Assembly (NCBI GenBank): GCA_002238485.1
Contig: MPMG01000005.1
Span: 162,876 to 226,875 of the forward strand
Length of the DNA: 64,000 nt
Source of the DNA: Chloroflexi bacterium bin20
GTDB taxonomy: Bacteria > Chloroflexota > Anaerolineae > Aggregatilineales > Phototrophicaceae
Reading direction: 5' to 3'
The first letter of the stretch is position 1. Each line of letters opens with the position of its first letter. The notes below the pieces were generated by a model. The model saw nothing but the letters and a program-made list of their open reading frames with translations, ran no database searches and was not told the DNA's origin. The translations under genes were made by a program, and so were the position numbers. This document shows, one piece after another, positions 8,101 to 16,964 of this stretch.

Positions 8101-11100
8101 ATACCCGTCAGCAGCGGCAGCCTGGTCACGGACGCCGCTGGCCAAGCGGCATTTGTCTACCAGCCGCCGGTAGGTGGCGTCTACAAAATCACTGCTTCGT
8201 CAAGCGATTCTGTGGGCAATGATGTCAAGACCGCGACAACTACCTGGGTAGCCGGCGATGACTACATCCCTTGGCGCGCGCAAAACGACCGAGTCATCGA
8301 GCTGGTGCCCGCCCAGAGCGACTATCGCATCGGCGATACAGCCAAAGTCCTCATCACTTCGCCCTGGCGTGGCGAGACACTGGCATGGGTCACCATCGAG
8401 CGTGGTGATGTGCTCGCTGCGGAAGTGATCACGCTGCGCAGCAATTCGCAGCTCTATGAATTTGAGGTCTTGCCAGAGCACGCGCCCAACATCTTTGTCA
8501 GCGTCTTCTTGATGAAGCCCCCCGACGCGGACAACCCGTCCACCAGCTGGCGAATGGGCATGACGCAGTTGACTGTCGACACGGAACAAAAGGCGCTTTC
8601 TATTGGCATTCGCCCCGACCGCAGCGTGGCCGCGCCGCAGGACATCGTCTCTTTTCAGTTGCAGGTCCAAGATTATCGCGGTGAAGGGGTCGAGGCAGAA
8701 GTCGGTGTGAGTCTTTCTGATCTGGCAGCGCTGTCACTCGCTGAACGCAACAGCCCGCCTTTGCTGAAGCAATTCTATGGCTTGCAGGGCTTGGGCGTGC
8801 AGACCTCCAGCCCGCTTGTTGTGAATGTCGCTGAAGCGCGCGCGGTTATGGAATCGGCTGCGATGCCCGATATGTGCTGCTTCGGCGGTGGCGGTGGATT
8901 TTCCGACGAAGCCATTGTCGATATCCGCAGCGAGTTCATCGACACGCCCTATTGGAATCCGCTTGTCTTGACAGACGCGCAGGGCGAGGCAATCGTGGAG
9001 ATGCGCCTTCCCGACAACTTGACAACCTGGCAGCTCGATGCCCGCGCCTGGACGAATTCGCCCGATGGCGAGCTGCTGCTGGGCGAAAACACGGCTGACC
9101 TGCGCAGCACGCGCCCGCTCTTGATTCGCCCCATCACGCCGCGTTTCTTCATTGTGGGCGACCGCGCGCAATTGGCGGCTATCGTCAATAACAACACAGA
9201 TGCTGCCGTGGCTGCTCGTGTCTCGATTGAGAATTTGGCTGGACTGCGATTGGCGGGCGAAAGCAATGCACAGCCTGTCCATGTCCCGGCGGGCGGCCGA
9301 CAACGTGTCACCTGGCTGGTTGAGGTGGAAGATGTCGAGTCAGTCGCGCCCTATTTCCTTGTACGCAGCGACGATGGCGCATTCAGCGACGCCAGCATTT
9401 CTCCCGTGAGCGACGATGACGAAGGCAGCTTGCCTGTGTACCGTTATGCCGTGCCCGAGACTGTCGGGACAGCCGGCATGTTGCGAGAAGCTGGAACGAC
9501 TGTCGAGGCGCTGCGATTGCCCGCGGATTTGGACTTGCGCGACGGCAGCCTGGATATCCGCATTGACAAGTCGCTGGCTGGCGTCATCACCGAGAGCCTG
9601 AGCTATGTTGATCACATGGCTTTGCGCCACTGGGACTGCACAGCCAGCGTCGTCAGCCGCCTCTTGCCCAACATTGCCAACTTCCGCGCCCTAGAGAAGC
9701 TGGACCTGGCGGACGCTGTGCTGAAAGCCAAACTGGACAGCTTGGTTGCCGAAAGCCTGGAAGAATTGGCAGCACGCCAGCAAGGCACTGGCGGCTGGAG
9801 CTGGTGCAGCGGCGATGACAGCGACACGATGACCACTGCCTATGCGCTCTATGCTTTGGCACAGGCGCAGTTGGTCGGTTATCCGGTCGACCACAGCGTG
9901 ATCAGCCGCGCGCAAGGGTTCTTGCGTTCTAGTTTGGTCTTGCCATCGCTTTCGGTTACAACTTGGCAACTCAATCGGCAGGCATTCATCTTGTTTGCGC
10001 TGGAGCAAAGTGGCGCGCCCGATAGAGCACGCAGCGCCGCGCTCTATGAAAGCCGCCAAGTCCTCAACACCGATGCGATCGCCTTCCTGGCGCAAACCCT
10101 GCATGGCATCGACTCCAGCGACACCGAGCGTTTGGATGCTTTGACGCAGCAGATCCTCAGCCGCGCCGTGTTCCGCGCCACTGGCACATTCTTCGAAGAC
10201 AGCCAAGTCGACCGCTGGACTTGGTCGACCGACATCCGCAGGACCGCGTTGGCATTGGACACGCTGCTGACTCTGCGCCCCGAAAGCGAGCTGCTGCCCA
10301 ATATCGTGCGGCATCTGGTTCGCGTCCGCGAGGGCAAAAGTCACTGGGGATCGCTGCAAGAGTCGGCCTGGACGATCCTCGCGCTGACAAATTGGATGCT
10401 GCACAGTGGCGAGCTAGTTCCCGACTTCATTTACAGCGCCGCGGTCAACGATGATCAACTGCTGGCCAATGCCGCCGTGCCCGACAATGCGCTGCATGCC
10501 GACGCGCTGCAAGTCGACTTGGCGCAGCTCTTGCCCGGCGAGACCAATCTGCTGGCATTTCAGCGTGGAGACGGGGCCGGGGCGCTCTATTACACCGCCC
10601 ACCTGAATGCCGATTTGCCCGTGCCAGCCATTGCGCCACTGAGCCGCGGCATTGAGGTCTCACGCACATACACGCTCTTGGGTGACGAAACGAAGACGCC
10701 TATTGATAACGCCACGGTCGGGGAAACGCTGCAAGTGCGTTTGCAGATCGTCGCGCCCAATACGCTGCGTTATGTCGTCATAGAGGATACCTTCCCCGCT
10801 GGCGCAGAAGCGGTCGATCCCGCGCTGGCGACCAGCCAACAGATCGGCGCCATGCCCGGCGGCGAAGTCATCGACCAAGAGGTCGGCTGGGGCTGGTGGC
10901 ACTTCGACCACATTGAGTTTCGCGATGAGAAAGCCAGCATCTATGCCAGCTATCTGCCACGCGGCGTCTATGAATATGTCTATACGATCCGACCGTCTGT
11001 TGCTGGCGAATACCAGGTCATCCCGCCGACTGCGCAGGAGATGAACTTCCCGGAGGTCTATGGCCGGGGCGCGGGCGGCTTATTCGTCATCACGGACTGA
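5173..11100 (+). CDS. alpha-2-macroglobulin family protein (Ig-like/MG domains, A2M C-terminal region)
   Basis: ~1975 aa with signal peptide (MRRQICLAFALINLLMLAGAVHISAQ), MG2-like YTDRPIYRPGQPVYFRGLVR, A2M core VEMRLPDNLTTWQLDARAWT, and a thioester-region equivalent RHWDCTASVVSRLLPN. Confidence 0.9.
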   Translation: MRRQICLAFALINLLMLAGAVHISAQVTQIAYLEVIDVQPSPAGQLGLRDAVTLWFNRRVDCADAEAALSWQPAIRGELSCDEYSVSFEPGGAYQRDQRYAFSLNTPLRAKDGAPLLDPFQVVFSTVGFLTIADAFPQPGSSLAPADSAISVAFDAPVVPLALSPDLDDLPQPLSLSPVVAGLGEWVNSAVYVFRPSQPLDGDTEYTVTISADLAAVDGSVIAGAASWSFKTAPPTIVAIDPPPGTDDLILNPQIQIRFDQPLAQNLVERAFRFQAQPNSSDPKLGGAFKWAEDGLGFAFVPGRRLALDTVYQASFDGELLPGLRMAADSQAPSWRYTTVGAPSIIDTEPRDGERDAYTHGLSLYFASPMNIDSLDGKVRIEPAPDEAPITYYSDWNKRYALSFDAQPDTNYRVTVDAGMQDIYGNAIAEPLTVAYKTEPRPPEVGFVMPGAVAFYNAHQPPTQLQLYHRGIEQADLSLYRVSLENFVARLTNPEVYSPSADYEPSPSELLQSWQIDGGENQSRQTQMLTLSEAGLAPGLYFAELNAPGLDLRWAPNKQFLHVATAVLTIKQSADQLTIWAVDLGSGAPISGERIKVFGAESIEIGSGISDEQGIVQIDLPAAKGRYAGYAVVLDAGEHFGIGYSNWTDGAEPWEFGVHADFYPSDYQVLVYTDRPIYRPGQPVYFRGLVRAKDDVRYTPPQHASVQLTIRDSRGERIHETELPLSKVGSFHGEYALPADVAPGPFYISISLPVDDNWQEEADGVAFQVAEYRLPEYAVSLNAQPAQIVQGDTAEIELRGKYYFGGAVSFADAEYAVVSAPYAFQYSGDGDYDFGEYDPYAEPAMYGIDENMVSQGTLRTDALGTARFQLIGNLEAEAGSQRWLVEASVADESGQAIYEQTRLIVHQGLFYIGARPESAVVQAGEDSRIQLIAVDWDSQPVASQRIDIEVVERRWRRVQEQDPISGRVSTSWQVDEIPVSSGSLVTDAAGQAAFVYQPPVGGVYKITASSSDSVGNDVKTATTTWVAGDDYIPWRAQNDRVIELVPAQSDYRIGDTAKVLITSPWRGETLAWVTIERGDVLAAEVITLRSNSQLYEFEVLPEHAPNIFVSVFLMKPPDADNPSTSWRMGMTQLTVDTEQKALSIGIRPDRSVAAPQDIVSFQLQVQDYRGEGVEAEVGVSLSDLAALSLAERNSPPLLKQFYGLQGLGVQTSSPLVVNVAEARAVMESAAMPDMCCFGGGGGFSDEAIVDIRSEFIDTPYWNPLVLTDAQGEAIVEMRLPDNLTTWQLDARAWTNSPDGELLLGENTADLRSTRPLLIRPITPRFFIVGDRAQLAAIVNNNTDAAVAARVSIENLAGLRLAGESNAQPVHVPAGGRQRVTWLVEVEDVESVAPYFLVRSDDGAFSDASISPVSDDDEGSLPVYRYAVPETVGTAGMLREAGTTVEALRLPADLDLRDGSLDIRIDKSLAGVITESLSYVDHMALRHWDCTASVVSRLLPNIANFRALEKLDLADAVLKAKLDSLVAESLEELAARQQGTGGWSWCSGDDSDTMTTAYALYALAQAQLVGYPVDHSVISRAQGFLRSSLVLPSLSVTTWQLNRQAFILFALEQSGAPDRARSAALYESRQVLNTDAIAFLAQTLHGIDSSDTERLDALTQQILSRAVFRATGTFFEDSQVDRWTWSTDIRRTALALDTLLTLRPESELLPNIVRHLVRVREGKSHWGSLQESAWTILALTNWMLHSGELVPDFIYSAAVNDDQLLANAAVPDNALHADALQVDLAQLLPGETNLLAFQRGDGAGALYYTAHLNADLPVPAIAPLSRGIEVSRTYTLLGDETKTPIDNATVGETLQVRLQIVAPNTLRYVVIEDTFPAGAEAVDPALATSQQIGAMPGGEVIDQEVGWGWWHFDHIEFRDEKASIYASYLPRGVYEYVYTIRPSVAGEYQVIPPTAQEMNFPEVYGRGAGGLFVITD

Positions 11101-11157
11101 TGGCTTGTGGCGAAATTGCTGGATTGACGGGCGACCCAATGGCTCGCCCCTACGCGA

Positions 11158-11979
11158 CTATACGGGGGGATATGGCGCGACCATCATAATGGCTGGTTCT
11201 TCGTCATCGACGAAGATGCCACAGGGTCCGCCGGCCTCGCTCTCTTCCAGGCCGACTTCATCGCCAGCGAATGTCAGCAGCGGATGATAAAACTCCGCCA
11301 CTTGCTGCGCCTCGCCGACCACATAATGCCCGATGAGCGAGCGGCGGAAACGGGTCTGGCTGCGGTTGGGATAGCTGCCGTGGATCACCTGCCCATTAAA
11401 AAAGAGCACATCGCCGGCTCGCATGGGCACGGGCTCGGGCGCGCTGCCTGGCGGGACGGGCACAGTCCTGGAGCTGAAACTTTGTGACAGGTCGGCTTCA
11501 ATCAGGCACAGTTGCGGCAGGTCTTGTGTGCGCGGCACGATCTGCATGCAGCCATTCTCTTCATCGCAATCATCCACGGCCATCCAGGCAGCCAGGCAAG
11601 TGCCAGGACGCACGCGCAGCGACTTTTGATCTTGATGCAGGGCTTGACCGCGCGCGCCGGGCGGCTTGAAATAGAACATGGTCTGCGCGGCGTATGGCTG
11701 CCTGCCCAGCAGCGCTGTCGTCCAATGCCGCAATCGCTCGTCCAGCAGCCAATCCAGCGAGAGATTGTCGAAGCGATGTGGATGTACCAGGCGCGGATAG
11801 GCTGCTAGAGGATCTTCATCGCCCAGCAGGGTGGCGCGATCGCCTTCATAGCCATGCCCTTGCGCGTTGAGCTGCATGAAGCGCTTCTTGATAGTTGTGA
11901 TCTCGCGCGCGGCAAACAGTCCCGGCACGACGACAAAGCCCTGGTCGCGAAAAAGCTGAACTTGCTCATGTTGGTCCAT
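11158..11979 (-). CDS. phytanoyl-CoA dioxygenase (PhyH) family protein
   Basis: GFVVVPGLFAAREI, ALHQDQKSL (HxD), MQIVPRTQ, GDVLFFNGQVIHGSYPNRSQTRFRRSLIGHY are PhyH features. Confidence 0.85.
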   Translation of the reverse strand: MDQHEQVQLFRDQGFVVVPGLFAAREITTIKKRFMQLNAQGHGYEGDRATLLGDEDPLAAYPRLVHPHRFDNLSLDWLLDERLRHWTTALLGRQPYAAQTMFYFKPPGARGQALHQDQKSLRVRPGTCLAAWMAVDDCDEENGCMQIVPRTQDLPQLCLIEADLSQSFSSRTVPVPPGSAPEPVPMRAGDVLFFNGQVIHGSYPNRSQTRFRRSLIGHYVVGEAQQVAEFYHPLLTFAGDEVGLEESEAGGPCGIFVDDEEPAIMMVAPYPPV

Positions 11980-13054
11980 CGTGATCCTCCTGGTTTCTCA
12001 TGCGATCCAGCAGGCGCGGCATAAAGGTCTCGTAAGCCCGGTAGAGCCAGGGCTGTGGCGCGAAATCCCAAGCGCCGACATGCCGCAGAATCTTCCCGCG
12101 AAAACCGCGCTTGAACTGATACACGCCCCACAACGGGTCGCTTTCGTCAAAGGCATCAGGCGCGCCCCACATATCATACGTCGCGCAGCCTTGCGCCTTC
12201 GCCCACTGCATCGCCGCCCATTGCAGCGCGTAATTGGGCATGCGCGCACGCTCTTCGTTAGCCGACGCTCCATAAAAATACCAGCAAGTCTGCCCAAAAC
12301 GAAACAAGATGACATGGGCGATGGCTCTGCCCGCATATTCGGCGATCAAGGCATGCGCCAAGCCCACCCGCAGAAAATCACGCCAGGCGCGCTGATAATA
12401 GTCAAAAGGGCGGATCAGAAAGTGGTCTCGCGAGCCCGTGACTAGATAGAGTTGATACAGCAGTGGCAAGTCGTCCAGCGTGGCGTCGCGGATGGTCACG
12501 CCTTTCTTGGCCGCCACACGCACTTTGCGCCGCGTATTGCCGCTGAAGGACATCAGAATTTCGTCCAGTGGGCTTTGCAAGTCGATGGTCAGCGTATTAC
12601 GGAATTGCACTTGCGAGGCAGAAAAGCGCCAGCCGCGCGCCGACAGCATCTCCATAAGCTGGCTGCCCAGCGCGTCGCAGCGGTCGTCTTCGCTGCCGGG
12701 CAGGCCAGTAGCCGCGATGACATCGGGGTCGATCTTCAACCAGACATTGCCCAGCCGCCGGGCGCGTTTCTCCAGTTCCGCCAGCACAGCCTCTGCCAAA
12801 GGGGAATCGCGATAATCCAGCGCCGGACCTTTGCTGACCATCATGACCGTTAGCGGACCGATGCGGCGCGTCGCCAGGCTGGCCAGCGCCACGACCTGCC
12901 CGCCGCGTTGAAAAGCAAGCCGTGTGGGCTGCCAGCCGCCAGTTGCCTGCTTGAAGGCGCCCCAGTCCCAGGTCTGAAGCACATGCGCGCAGGGCAGTTC
13001 GCTCAGCCTATCATTCCAGCTTTGACGATCGCCGATTTCTGCTACTGTCAGCAA
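11966..13054 (-). CDS. FemAB-like peptidoglycan bridge / GNAT-type aminoacyltransferase
   Basis: LQTWDWGAFKQATGGWQP, KIDPDV, STRRK-like SGNTRRKVRVAAKKGV, and WFYGAS...LQWAAMQWAKAQGCATYDMWG are typical of the FemAB/FemX family. Confidence 0.85.
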   Translation of the reverse strand: MLTVAEIGDRQSWNDRLSELPCAHVLQTWDWGAFKQATGGWQPTRLAFQRGGQVVALASLATRRIGPLTVMMVSKGPALDYRDSPLAEAVLAELEKRARRLGNVWLKIDPDVIAATGLPGSEDDRCDALGSQLMEMLSARGWRFSASQVQFRNTLTIDLQSPLDEILMSFSGNTRRKVRVAAKKGVTIRDATLDDLPLLYQLYLVTGSRDHFLIRPFDYYQRAWRDFLRVGLAHALIAEYAGRAIAHVILFRFGQTCWYFYGASANEERARMPNYALQWAAMQWAKAQGCATYDMWGAPDAFDESDPLWGVYQFKRGFRGKILRHVGAWDFAPQPWLYRAYETFMPRLLDRMRNQEDHDGPT

Positions 13055-13129
13055 CTTGTTGGATTGCCCCTGGTACTTTGTATTCGTCGCATGAAGTCTA
13101 GCGCAACTTGTAACTAGCCCGCTGGGTTT

Positions 13130-14188
13130 CTAGGGGCTGAAAAGACCGATCTTTCTGGCTCGCAGCGCCGCCCGATAAGCCGCGTAGACCGGTCGACTGA
13201 AGGGCAGATCCCATGCGCCCAGCGTGCGCCGAACTTCGCCTCCCCAGCCGCGCTTGAAGCCATAGACGCCCCACAAGCCATCGCGGCGGTCGCGGAATTG
13301 CGCTTCCAGAGTCTCTTCGTCATGGTCGGGCACGCCCCACATGTCATAGCTGTGACAGCGCCGATCTTTTGCCCAGCGAATGGCCGCCCACTGCAGGCCA
13401 TAACTTGCGTTTACATGGTTGTGCGCGCGCGTCGATGCGCCATACATATACCAGGCTGTGCCGCCCAGCGCGAAGACCATCAGGCCCGCCAGCAGCTCGC
13501 CATCCAGCTCCGCCAGCAGCAGCGTCCCATATCGCGGCATAAACAGATCGAAGACCATTTCGTAATATGCCGCGCTGTGCACGCCGAAGCTGTTGCGATC
13601 GCCGGTCTCTTGCATCAACTGGCAGAAAGCCCGCAAATCGCGCTGCTTGCCTGTGCGAACGCGCAAATCGCTGGCCAGGCTCTTGCGGATTTTGCGGCGC
13701 GTGCTCTGATTCATGTTCGCCAATATCTCGTCTTGGCTGCTGCGTATGTCAATGACGATGGTACGCGGCGGCTGTATCGTCTGCGGGCTGGGACGGAAGC
13801 CCATGTTGCGCAGATCCAGCTCTTCGCTTGGCGCAAGGTGGCCCGGCTCGATCTTGAGGAATGCCGCACCGGTTTCTCTGCCAATATCAGACCAGAGCGC
13901 ATCGTAAACCATCTCATGTTCGGCATAGGGTCCCATGGGCACATAAGCCATTTTGCCCAGCCGCATGGGCAGGTCTTTGACTAGCGTCAACGCCGACGCC
14001 CGCATGCCGTCCCTATCGCCGACCGTAAATTCGTAAGCATCCCAGTCGAAGCAGTCCTTGAGCATGCCCCATTCCATCAGCTGCAAGATGTGCGCGCGCG
14101 GCTGCCTCGCCACGAATTTCGCCCACTCTGCGGGACTGTCATCCTGCGAATTTCCCTGGCGTCGGCGCTGTCTGCGTCGATCGACCAT
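13130..14188 (-). CDS. FemAB-like peptidoglycan bridge aminoacyltransferase (second copy)
   Basis: Same motif order as the neighbour: LQLMEWGMLKDCFDW, KIEPGH, QSTRRKIRKSL, YMYGASTRAHNHVNASYGLQWAAIRWAKDRRCHSYDMWGVPD. ATG at 14188. Confidence 0.85.
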   Translation of the reverse strand: MVDRRRQRRRQGNSQDDSPAEWAKFVARQPRAHILQLMEWGMLKDCFDWDAYEFTVGDRDGMRASALTLVKDLPMRLGKMAYVPMGPYAEHEMVYDALWSDIGRETGAAFLKIEPGHLAPSEELDLRNMGFRPSPQTIQPPRTIVIDIRSSQDEILANMNQSTRRKIRKSLASDLRVRTGKQRDLRAFCQLMQETGDRNSFGVHSAAYYEMVFDLFMPRYGTLLLAELDGELLAGLMVFALGGTAWYMYGASTRAHNHVNASYGLQWAAIRWAKDRRCHSYDMWGVPDHDEETLEAQFRDRRDGLWGVYGFKRGWGGEVRRTLGAWDLPFSRPVYAAYRAALRARKIGLFSP

Positions 14189-14326
14189 GGCAGATTCCTT
14201 TTCAAAATGGCGATGCGGATCTCGGCGAGATTCTAGCACATTGCAAACATTGGCACAGCCTGTCGGGGTGTCTCTAACCAGGCGAAACCCGGTCAATTCA
14301 ATCGAATTCGCGCTGGCAATCATCGG

Positions 14327-14355
14327 TTGCATTCGTACAATCGCGCTGATATACT
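14327..14355 (+). promoter_or_regulatory. sigma-70-like promoter upstream of the nuo cluster
   Basis: TTGCAT (14327) - 17 nt - TATACT (14350). Confidence 0.45.
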
Positions 14356-14497
14356 TGCCGCGTTTGTGATAAATGGCGCAAAGACGCCAAGCGCGGTCTG
14401 GAATCGGGGGGCGTTTTGGGCGACACTGGCGCGCAGAAGGGTGTTTCTGGCTTGCGGCAGCCGCAGCAATTGAGACCGATGGCAGGGTGACTCGGCA

Positions 14498-14860
14498 ATG
14501 AATGTATTGAACGAATGGGCTTTTATTGGCGTTTTTGCTGTGATGGCGCCTGTTTTCCCGGCGCTGCCGATCGTGATTGCCTGGCTCTTTCGTCCGCGCA
14601 AGCCCAATGTATTAAAGAGTTCTACTTATGAATGCGGCGTGGAAACGATCGGCGACACCTGGGTGCAATTTCGCGTGCAGTATTACATCTACGGTTTGAT
14701 CTTCTTGGTCTTTGATGTGGAAATGGTCTTCCTTTTCCCGTGGGCTGCCGCCTACAACGAGATGAGCTTGTTCGGCTTTGTAGCTGGCTTCTTGTTCATC
14801 TTTTTGCTTACGGACGCGCTTTTCTACGCTTGGCAGAAAAACGCGCTGGACTGGAAATAG
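14498..14860 (+). CDS. nuoA: NADH-quinone oxidoreductase subunit A
   Basis: YECGVETIGDTWVQFRVQYYIYGLIFLVFDVEMVFLFPWA is diagnostic of NuoA/NdhC. Confidence 0.95.
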   Translation: MNVLNEWAFIGVFAVMAPVFPALPIVIAWLFRPRKPNVLKSSTYECGVETIGDTWVQFRVQYYIYGLIFLVFDVEMVFLFPWAAAYNEMSLFGFVAGFLFIFLLTDALFYAWQKNALDWK

Positions 14861-14888
14861 CCGCCGGCTGGACGATCTGGAGGCGACG

Positions 14889-16106
14889 ATGGACGAAATC
14901 TGTACGGGCTTGTGCCGCTTGATGGTCGATTCGGGCGCGGATGCCGGGCTTGCGCAATTCGTCTCTCTGCTGGTCGGCGTCTTGCTGGTCAGTGGCGTGC
15001 CCCTGCTCACAGTCATCTTGCTGATTTGGATCGAGCGTAAGGTCGCCGCCCGCATCCAAGACCGCATCGGTCCCAATCGCGTCGGTCCCATCGGACTGAT
15101 GCAGACCTTCGCCGACCTCTTGAAACTGCTGGGCAAAGAAGACATCACCCCAACGGCCGCCGACCGCCTGCTCTACAATGTCGCGCCGCTGGTGTCTTTT
15201 GCGTCGGTGGTGCTGATCTGGGCGGTCGTGCCTTTCACGCCTTTCCATTATGGAGTCGACCTGGAGATCGGCGTGCTGTTCTTCGTGGCGGTGGCTTCGT
15301 TTGGCACCTTGGCCATTATGGTGGCGGGCTGGGCGAGCAACAATAAATACGCGCTGCTGGGCGCATTTCGCGTGGTGTCGCTGCTGGTGAGCTACGAGGT
15401 GCCGCTGGTCTTCGCGCTGCTGGCGCCGGTGATGCTGGCGGGCAGCATGAGCATGCTGGATATCGTCAACGCCCAGAGTGGCATGTGGTTTGTGGTGCTG
15501 TCGCCGCTGGCATTCGTCATCTTCTACGTTTCGTCACAGGCAGAGACCGGGCGCGCGCCTTTCGACCTGATCGAAGCCGAGTCGGAGCTGGTGGCTGGCT
15601 TCAATATCGAATATTCCGGCATGAAGTTCGGCATGTTCTTCGCGGCCGAGTTTTTGCATGTTTTTACCAACGGCATCTTGATGGCGCTGCTCTTCTTCGG
15701 CGGCTGGATGGGTCCGCTCTATTACGAATCGCCTTTGATCGCTTTTGCCTGGCTGGGTGCGAAAGGCGGCATCATCTATCTGACGACATTGTGGCTGCGC
15801 AATACCGTGCCGCGCTTGCGCATCGACCAGATCATGGCTTTCAACTGGAAGTGCCTGGTGCCGCTGTCTATCGCCAATATCGTATTGGTTTCTTTGGCGC
15901 TGAAGGTGCTGCAAGAACTGGACATGGCGCCCCGCCAGTTGATCGGCGCAAGCCTCGTTGACATGCTGCCGGCGACCATCGTGCTGCTGATCATCAATGG
16001 CGCGCTGACTATTTACTTGCTGGGCATATTGCGCCGTCGAGGCAAAGATGCCCGCCGCGAAGCCCAAGCCGCCCCGGTTCAGTTCGCGCGCGCAAGCGCC
16101 GATTGA
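14889..16106 (+). CDS. nuoH: NADH-quinone oxidoreductase subunit H
   Basis: WIERKVAARIQDRIGPNRVGPIGLMQTFADLLKLLGKEDITP, AETGRAPFDLIEAESELVAGFNIEYSGMKFGMFF. Confidence 0.97.
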   Translation: MDEICTGLCRLMVDSGADAGLAQFVSLLVGVLLVSGVPLLTVILLIWIERKVAARIQDRIGPNRVGPIGLMQTFADLLKLLGKEDITPTAADRLLYNVAPLVSFASVVLIWAVVPFTPFHYGVDLEIGVLFFVAVASFGTLAIMVAGWASNNKYALLGAFRVVSLLVSYEVPLVFALLAPVMLAGSMSMLDIVNAQSGMWFVVLSPLAFVIFYVSSQAETGRAPFDLIEAESELVAGFNIEYSGMKFGMFFAAEFLHVFTNGILMALLFFGGWMGPLYYESPLIAFAWLGAKGGIIYLTTLWLRNTVPRLRIDQIMAFNWKCLVPLSIANIVLVSLALKVLQELDMAPRQLIGASLVDMLPATIVLLIINGALTIYLLGILRRRGKDARREAQAAPVQFARASAD

Positions 16107-16117
16107 GGGAGCCGACC

Positions 16118-16630
16118 ATGGAACTCAACGCAATTTCAATCGGCTTTGTGGTGTTTACGATATTCACGCTGGGCGGCGGCATCGGCGTCGTCACCACGCG
16201 CAACCTCTTTCGCGGCACGATCTGGCTGATGGTCAGTTTGTTCGGTGTGGCGGGCTATTTCGTACTGCTGAGCGCGCCCTTCCTGGCGGCGGTGCAGATT
16301 TTGGTGTATATCGGCGCGATAGCCATTTTGATCACGTTTGCTGTCATGCTCACGCGCAGCGTAACCCGTATCAAGACCCGTTACATCCGCCTCGTGCCCA
16401 GTCTGATCGCTTCTTTGGCGCTTTTTCTGATCCTGTTGCTAGGCGTGACTGTGCCCATCTTTGGCGGGGTTTCGCCAGAGCTTGCGCCAGAGACAGTCGC
16501 ATCAACGCGCGATCTTGGGGCGGCGCTGGTGGACGAAAATGGCTATGTTGTGCCCTTCTTGCTGGCATCGGTCTTGCTGACGGGCGCCATGATCGGCGCG
16601 ATCTTCATCGCCCGCGACGACACGGACTAG
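16118..16630 (+). CDS. nuoJ: NADH-quinone oxidoreductase subunit J
   Basis: NLFRGTIWLMVSLFGVAGYFVLLSAPFLAAVQILVYIGAIAILITFAVMLT. Confidence 0.95.
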   Translation: MELNAISIGFVVFTIFTLGGGIGVVTTRNLFRGTIWLMVSLFGVAGYFVLLSAPFLAAVQILVYIGAIAILITFAVMLTRSVTRIKTRYIRLVPSLIASLALFLILLLGVTVPIFGGVSPELAPETVASTRDLGAALVDENGYVVPFLLASVLLTGAMIGAIFIARDDTD

Positions 16631-16646
16631 GGAGGATAACGAAAGC

Positions 16647-16964
16647 ATGGTACCTCTCTGGATGTATCTGGCGGTGGCCGCGGCGCTCTTTTCGCTGGGT
16701 GTCTTCGGCGCGCTTTCGCGGCGCAACGCTGTGGCTGTGCTGATGAGCGTGGAATTGATGCTGAACGCGGTCAATATCAACCTGGTGGCATTCTGGCGCT
16801 ACAGCGAATCCAGCACCGACCTGCTGCTCAATGGCTACGCATTCACAGCCTTTGTGCTGATTGTGGCGGCGGCAGAAGCGGCGGTCGGCTTGGCGATCAT
16901 CATCACGGTATATCGCAATCGGCGCTCGGTGATCCCCGAAGAAGCGGCGGCGCTGAAAGGATAA
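16647..16964 (+). CDS. nuoK: NADH-quinone oxidoreductase subunit K
   Basis: ALFSLGVFGALSRRNAVAVLMSVELMLNAVNINLVAFWR; FVLIVAAAEAAVGLAIIITVYRNR. Confidence 0.95.
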   Translation: MVPLWMYLAVAAALFSLGVFGALSRRNAVAVLMSVELMLNAVNINLVAFWRYSESSTDLLLNGYAFTAFVLIVAAAEAAVGLAIIITVYRNRRSVIPEEAAALKG

